Source of the DNA: Knoellia sinensis KCTC 19936
Lineage (GTDB): Bacteria > Actinomycetota > Actinomycetes > Actinomycetales > Dermatophilaceae
Reading direction: 5' to 3'
Assembly: GCF_000768705.1 (NCBI RefSeq)
Contig: NZ_AVPJ01000022.1
Coordinates: 1-34,949, forward strand
DNA: 34,949 bases
The notes beneath the pieces are model-generated. The model was given only the letters and a program-made list of their open reading frames with translations, did not search any database and had not been told where the DNA came from. The position numbers were made by a program, and so were the translations under genes. Below are positions 30,829-34,949 of the stretch, piece after piece. The first letter of the stretch is position 1. Each line of letters opens with the position of its first letter.

Positions 30829-33236
30829 CGGGAGGCCCGGTCGACGAGTGGGAGCGCGCGAGGGTCCGCTTCAGCGACCTTCGGCTGCTCGTCCCGGCGC
30901 TGCTGGGGTGGGCTTTGCTTGCGTGGACCCTCACCGGGGGACCGGCTCTGCGCGGTTGGCTCATCGGCGCCTTGATCGTTCTCATCGGCCTCGTGCTCGG
31001 CCTCGGTCCACTCGCACGTCTGTGGCAGAGGGGCGTGCGGACCACTTCTGAGCGCCACCTCACTCGTCCCGGACTGCTTCTCGTCCTCGGTGTGGCGCTC
31101 ATGCTCCAGGTCGCAGGTGCCGCCCAGGTGGCCCTACGCGGGGTCGGGCACCTCGACGACCTGACAGCATCCCGGGCGGTCGTGACCATCGAGGCCACGG
31201 TGACGTCCGACCCCCATGTCCCGCTGGTCCGCGGTGACCGCGAGGAGATGGTCATGTTCCGGGCCAGTGCGCATCGGGTCACCGGACGGGGGATGGCAAC
31301 GTCGGCACATGCGGCCGTCGCGGTGCGTGGCGGCACTGCCCTCAAGACGGTGCGCTGGCACGACCGCGTTCGGTTGCGCGGACGCCTTGCGCCACCCCTG
31401 CCCGGTCGATCCGAGCTCGCCATTCTGCGCGCTTCCGACGTCGAGGTGGTCGAGGCGGCCGGGCCGGTCGCACGCGTCGCCGAGCACCTGAGGCAGGGGC
31501 TCCGCACGGCTGTCGAGCCGACCCCCGACGATGCACGTGGGCTCCTGCCCGGCCTCGTCATCGGTGACACCAGCCGGACTCCGCCGGACCTCACCGAGGC
31601 GATGCAGGCGACCGGCATGACCCACCTGACCGCGGTGAGTGGCTCCAACATCGCCGTCGTCGGTGGCATGGTTCTCGGCCTCTGCGTCCTCCTGGGCGTT
31701 CGGCGTCGCTGGCGACCGGTCGTCGTCGCCCTCGCGATCGTGGGCTTCGTCGTGCTCGCGAGGCCGGAGCCGAGCGTGGTTCGCGCCGCGACGATGGGAC
31801 TCATCGGCCTCATCGGGATGAGCCGGTCCCGACGCACTTCGGGGCTGCCGGTCCTGGCCGCAGCCATCGTCGTCGTGCTCCTCATCGACCCGTGGATGGC
31901 GAGGTCGTTCGGATTCGCCTTGTCCGCGCTCGCCACGCTCGGACTGCTGCTGTTCACGCGCCCGTGGGGCGATGCGATCGCCCGCCAGCTGCCCGGCAGG
32001 TTGGCATTCATGGGCCCGGCGATCGCCATTCCTGTTGCGGCACAGGCGATGTGTGCGCCGCTGGTGGTACTCCTCCAAGGCTCAGTGAGCGTGGTCGGGG
32101 TGTTCGCCAACCTCGTCGCCGCGCCCCTTGTCGCCCCGGCCACTATTGCGGGTGTCGTGGCGGCGCTGCTGTCCGTGGTGGCCGCTGGTCCAGCCCAGAT
32201 CGTGGGGTGGATCGGCGCCGTGCCGACCCTCGGCATCGCCGGGACGGCACGCTTCATGGCAGACGTTCCCGGGGGGACCATGCCGTGGCCTGACGGGGCC
32301 ATGGGTGGGTTCCTCCTTGCGGTGTTGACCGTTCTCCTCGTCCTGACGGGACGCGGGCTCGCGCGGTTCGCGCTCGTCAGGCCCGTCGTGGCGCTCGGCG
32401 TCGTCGCAGTGACGGCTGCGATGACCTTTCCCACCCGTGGGGTCACCTGGCCTCCAGACGGCTGGCAGATCGCGTTCTGCGACGTCGGGCAGGGCGATGC
32501 AGCCCTGGTCCGGACGGGTCCCGGGAGCGCTCTCGTCATCGACGCCGGACCGGACCCCGGCGCGGTGGACGACTGTCTCGATTCCCTCGGGATCGCCACC
32601 GTGGACGCTGTGGTGCTGACGCACTTCCACGCCGACCACGTCGAAGGGCTGCCCGGCGTGCTCAGCGGCCGCAGGGTGGGTCAGGTGCTGACCTCACCCA
32701 TCGCGGAACCGGCGTGGCAGGTCGGCAAGGTGGTGCGCTGGACGCAAGCACGCGGCATACCGGTGTCTGCGCTGGCGGCAGGCGATCGAATGACGCTCGG
32801 GACGGCAACTGCTGACGTCTGGGCGCCAGCGCGACGCATCTCCGCCGGTTCCGTGCCCAACAACACCAGCATCGTCGTCGCGGTGCGGGCTGGCGAGGTG
32901 AACGCACTGCTCCTCGGGGACGTCGAGCGTGAGGCAGCGCACGACCTCGTCCTTCGGTTGCGTCGGGATCCCGAGATGGCGGCCGCGGCCGGCGCCTTCG
33001 ACGTCGTCAAGACGCCGCACCACGGCAGCGCCAACCTCGACGCTGGGCTCATGGAGGCCGTGCGCGCACCAGTGGGAGTCATCAGCGTGGGACAGGACAA
33101 CGACTATGGCCATCCGACCGCGGCACACCTCTCGATGCTCAAGAACAACGGGTATGCCGTCTATCGCACCGACCAGCGCGGCCATGTCGCGATCGTGGAC
33201 AGCGATGGTGCGTTGTCCGTGGTCACGTCGCGATGA
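30825..33236 (+). CDS. comEC: Competence channel protein ComEC/Rec2
   Basis: 803 aa polytopic protein that passes single-stranded DNA across the membrane. The order is: N-terminal helices, an OB-like extracytoplasmic region (about 120-215), the Competence domain (GLVIGDTSRTPPDLTEAMQATGMTHLTAVSGSN and following helices, about 240-530), and a C-terminal metallo-beta-lactamase domain (DVGQGDAALV, THFHADHVEGL, LLLGDVE, TPHHGS), which may be the nuclease. All metal motifs are intact. GTG start, GTGA overlap with comEA. It is complete and looks functional. In many actinobacteria holA follows; here a convergent LysR gene does. Confidence 0.96.
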   Translation: MTGGPVDEWERARVRFSDLRLLVPALLGWALLAWTLTGGPALRGWLIGALIVLIGLVLGLGPLARLWQRGVRTTSERHLTRPGLLLVLGVALMLQVAGAAQVALRGVGHLDDLTASRAVVTIEATVTSDPHVPLVRGDREEMVMFRASAHRVTGRGMATSAHAAVAVRGGTALKTVRWHDRVRLRGRLAPPLPGRSELAILRASDVEVVEAAGPVARVAEHLRQGLRTAVEPTPDDARGLLPGLVIGDTSRTPPDLTEAMQATGMTHLTAVSGSNIAVVGGMVLGLCVLLGVRRRWRPVVVALAIVGFVVLARPEPSVVRAATMGLIGLIGMSRSRRTSGLPVLAAAIVVVLLIDPWMARSFGFALSALATLGLLLFTRPWGDAIARQLPGRLAFMGPAIAIPVAAQAMCAPLVVLLQGSVSVVGVFANLVAAPLVAPATIAGVVAALLSVVAAGPAQIVGWIGAVPTLGIAGTARFMADVPGGTMPWPDGAMGGFLLAVLTVLLVLTGRGLARFALVRPVVALGVVAVTAAMTFPTRGVTWPPDGWQIAFCDVGQGDAALVRTGPGSALVIDAGPDPGAVDDCLDSLGIATVDAVVLTHFHADHVEGLPGVLSGRRVGQVLTSPIAEPAWQVGKVVRWTQARGIPVSALAAGDRMTLGTATADVWAPARRISAGSVPNNTSIVVAVRAGEVNALLLGDVEREAAHDLVLRLRRDPEMAAAAGAFDVVKTPHHGSANLDAGLMEAVRAPVGVISVGQDNDYGHPTAAHLSMLKNNGYAVYRTDQRGHVAIVDSDGALSVVTSR

Positions 33237-33272
33237 CTGTCCGTGGGACTGTGGCAAGCGGCGGACCTCCGG

Positions 33273-34208
33273 TCAGCGCTTGGCCTTGCTCGGCTTGCTG
33301 TTCGACGCCTGGGCGCTTGCCACGAGGGCGTCAAGCGTGGCCTTGACCGCGGGGACGCGCTGCAGGTCCGGCGTCGTCACGGCGACGATGTGGCGACGGG
33401 AGGCTGGCGTCATGGGGAGCGCGGCCACGTCCTCGTGGTGCACGGTCTTGAGGATGAGATCCGGGATGACCGCGACGCCGAGGCCCTCGGCGATGAGGCC
33501 CATCACGGCGACGTAGTCCTCGGTCTCATAGGCGATGTCCGGCACATAACCGGCTGTGCTCGCGAGCTGGAGGAGGTGGCCGCGGCAGCGGGGACACCCG
33601 GCGATCCAGGTCTCGTCCTTGAGCGCGGCCATGTCGACGTTCTTGGCCTGCGCCAGCTCGTGGTCGTGGGGGACTGCGAGGAGGACCTCGTCGTCAAGGA
33701 GCGGCGTGGTGACGAACGGGTCCAGGTCTTCCTCGCCCCGGCCGAGGTCGGTGCCCTCATAGACGAACGCGACAGCGAGGTCGCACTCGCCCGCTCGCAG
33801 GGCGGCGAGGGACTCGCGCGGCTCCGCCTCGCTGAACGTGATGGTCACGCCCGGGTGCTCGGCTTTGACCATGGCCAACGCCTTGGGGACGAGCGTTGCC
33901 GACGCTGACGGGAAGGCCATGAGCCGGACGCGACCCGAGCGGAGTCCCGCGATGGCGGCCACCTCCTCCTCCGCTGCGTCGAGCGCCGAGAGCACTGGGC
34001 CGGCGTGGCGGGCCAGCACCGCACCCGCCTCAGTGAGGCGCACGCTGCGCCCTACGCGCTCGACGAGTGTCGTCCCCGTGCGCGCCTCGAGTCGGCGCAC
34101 CATCTGCGAGATCGCGGGTTGCGAGTAGCCCAGGGAGAGCGCCGCCGCGGTGAAGCTGCCTTCATCGGCGATGGCGCGCATGACTCGAAGTCCGGCGGCG
34201 TCAATCAT
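33273..34208 (-). CDS. LysR family transcriptional regulator
   Basis: 311 aa. The N-terminal winged helix reads LRVMRAIADEGSFTAAALSLGYSQPAISQMVRRLEARTGTTLVER. The rest is a periplasmic-binding-protein-like effector domain; a CPRC motif lies in the hinge region (WIAGCPRCRGH) and might be redox or metal sensitive. The C-terminus is basic (SKPSKAKR). A TAGGAT box lies 6 bases before the ATG, next to a palindrome at 34220-34234. It converges with comEC, leaving 36 bases. Its target is not evident; autoregulation or control of a gene on the plus strand after 34250 is possible. Confidence 0.92.
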   Translation of the reverse strand: MIDAAGLRVMRAIADEGSFTAAALSLGYSQPAISQMVRRLEARTGTTLVERVGRSVRLTEAGAVLARHAGPVLSALDAAEEEVAAIAGLRSGRVRLMAFPSASATLVPKALAMVKAEHPGVTITFSEAEPRESLAALRAGECDLAVAFVYEGTDLGRGEEDLDPFVTTPLLDDEVLLAVPHDHELAQAKNVDMAALKDETWIAGCPRCRGHLLQLASTAGYVPDIAYETEDYVAVMGLIAEGLGVAVIPDLILKTVHHEDVAALPMTPASRRHIVAVTTPDLQRVPAVKATLDALVASAQASNSKPSKAKR

Positions 34209-34214
34209 GGATGA

Positions 34215-34234
34215 ATCCTATAACGCGTAGTTAT
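34215..34234. promoter_or_regulatory. LysR-type operator and -10 box
   Basis: ATAAC-GCGTA-GTTAT (34220-34234) contains the T-N11-A spacing of LysR sites (T34221, A34233). It touches the minus-strand -10 box TAGGAT (34215-34220) of the lysR gene, so bound protein should block its own promoter. Confidence 0.65.
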
Positions 34235-34250
34235 CATAAGGCCAGACCTC

Positions 34251-34526
34251 GTGACAGGGCGTGATGATCCGCAGTTCTGGGTCCCAGTTGAAGCGACCGG
34301 GAGGTATCTCGGACGCCCGGCACGCCTCCTCACTGACATGAGGACCTTGACCCGCAGGCGGGCCTCCCGCCGCTCGCACCACCCAGGTGTCACGTGCGAC
34401 GCCTTGGGGCGGTGGCACTGGAAGTGCCAGTGCGGTGCGGGCGCTTATGCGGGGGGATCGGCCACCGACTGGCGATGGATGGTGACCTCAGCGCTGGTCC
34501 ACGAGGCCAACTGCCCCGGCGAATAG
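34251..34526 (+). CDS. Possible small Cys/His-containing protein
   Basis: Up to 91 aa from a GTG start; family not recognised. The C-terminal half looks protein-like (WHWKCQCGAGAYAG, then TDWRWMVTSALVHEANCPGE), with C-x-C and H-x3-C that could bind zinc. No ribosome binding site or leaderless box supports a start, and the N-terminal half is poor. A different start, for example the ATG at 34339, is possible. It is divergent from the LysR gene and could share its operator. It may also be non-coding. Confidence 0.35.
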   Translation: MTGRDDPQFWVPVEATGRYLGRPARLLTDMRTLTRRRASRRSHHPGVTCDALGRWHWKCQCGAGAYAGGSATDWRWMVTSALVHEANCPGE

Positions 34527-34949
34527 GCGCGTCTGGTGGGGTCTGGGACCCGAGTCGGGAGGGGCCAGAAAGGTGCTCCGTGGGCGACCCAGGGGTGGTC
34601 GACTGGCCCGATTTGGCGTCTGGCGAAGTCGTCCTCTAATGTTCTCGATGTCAGCCCGCGAGGGAGGAACGGACACCACGGTGTGGGGCTTGAGGCCCGA
34701 CGCGAAGTAGGCCGGTCCCGGGGTTGGCCCCAAAAACTGGAATGGTGGCAACACCGCGTCTGGTGAGCTGCCTTCAACAGCAGTTCGGTTGGGAGAGTCC
34801 AACTGGCTCTGACCTGCGGAAACGCGGTTCGGAAGCGGCCCACGGGTCTGCTACAGTTGGCAACACCGCGAAGATCCAAGTGGTCGAGTTCGGCGCCCGT
34901 CCTGAAGGATGGGGCGCTGATTTGACTCCCAAGTATGGCCGCGGGTAAG
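34527..34949 (+). promoter_or_regulatory. Non-coding region with several promoter-like elements
   Basis: No convincing gene. Promoter-like pairs are TTTGGC-N17-TCTAAT (34612-34640), TTCGGA-N18-TACAGT (34828-34857, with TGC before the -10), and TTGACT-N18-TAAG at the very end (34922-34949, cut off). A 13-bp direct repeat TGGCAACACCGCG starts at 34746 and 34858. A strong hairpin pairs GCGCCC (34893-34898) and TCCT (34900-34903) with AGGA (34906-34909) and GGGCGC (34912-34917). A 20-codon open frame begins at 34648, 7 bases after TCTAAT. The pattern fits the upstream region of a strongly expressed, perhaps rRNA, operon; this is inference. Confidence 0.4.

Noticed and set aside
30818-32599. Long minus-strand open frame opposite comEC
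   Set aside because: Its composition (Arg, Ser, Thr, Pro) is that of a shadow frame, and comEC is intact on the plus strand.
34218-34418. Small minus-strand frame opposite the possible Cys/His protein
   Set aside because: It overlaps the LysR operator, has no start signal, and is no better supported than the plus-strand frame.
34746-34870. T-box motif in TGGCAACACCGCG
   Set aside because: It resembles the T-box core TGGNACCGCG but has extra bases in the bulge, occurs twice, and no stem I or synthetase gene is seen.

Overview
The window is high-GC DNA, packed with short intergenic gaps and many ATGA or GTGA start/stop overlaps. It carries leuS, degV, comEA and comEC in the order common in actinobacteria, plus a SAM-IV type riboswitch. 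I read it as a Gram-positive actinobacterium, most likely Micrococcales and perhaps Intrasporangiaceae. The phylum is well supported; the family is a guess. There are no transposases, phage genes, tRNAs, rRNAs or CRISPR arrays.

Layout. 113-790: a lone four-helix membrane protein. 857-3686 (minus): a three-gene operon (metallo-beta-lactamase fold hydrolase, short-chain dehydrogenase, dienelactone-hydrolase-like protein), with an AraC-type regulator just upstream (3872-4888). 4898-7140 (minus): membrane phosphoesterase, small membrane protein and 3-methyladenine glycosylase I. 7249-10521 (plus): an EthA-type flavin monooxygenase, endonuclease IV (nfo) and an LD-carboxypeptidase. 10536-16432 (minus): a complete oligopeptide ABC importer. 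16572-17060: an isoprenylcysteine-methyltransferase-like protein. 17168-19008 (minus): a DrrAB-like ABC exporter, divergent from a WYL regulator (19072-20040). 20033-20830: a divergent arginase-fold protein. 20949-24014: leuS behind a leucine-rich leader peptide and an intrinsic terminator. 24109-26516: a second AraC regulator divergent from an NAD(P)-binding oxidoreductase and a DUF1772 protein. 26664-28280: a SAM-IV riboswitch and a cysteine-desulfurase-like PLP enzyme. 28334-33236: degV, plsY, comEA, comEC. 33273-34208: a LysR regulator. The last 420 bases hold no convincing gene but several promoter-like elements.

Four signals cut across genes. (1) Four copies of a ~76-bp palindrome (17087, 20858, 24028, 26532) lie only between genes and show compensatory base changes in the arms. 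(2) The octamer GTATGCCG occurs at least 22 times on both strands and in all reading frames. (3) Ten starts have a TANNNT box 6-7 bases upstream of ATG or GTG, the geometry of leaderless transcripts. (4) Several regulatory elements are unusually clear: the leuS attenuator, a symmetric divergent operator at 19032-19048, a perfect hairpin in the fifth importer gene's neighbour at 14498-14526, and two DnaA boxes upstream of comEA.

The operons read as separate housekeeping and accessory units: peptide uptake, drug-type export, sulfur metabolism under SAM control, leucyl-tRNA charging under leucine control, and DNA uptake. The substrates of the catabolic-looking operon (857-3686), the exporter and the AraC/NmrA/DUF1772 module cannot be told from sequence.
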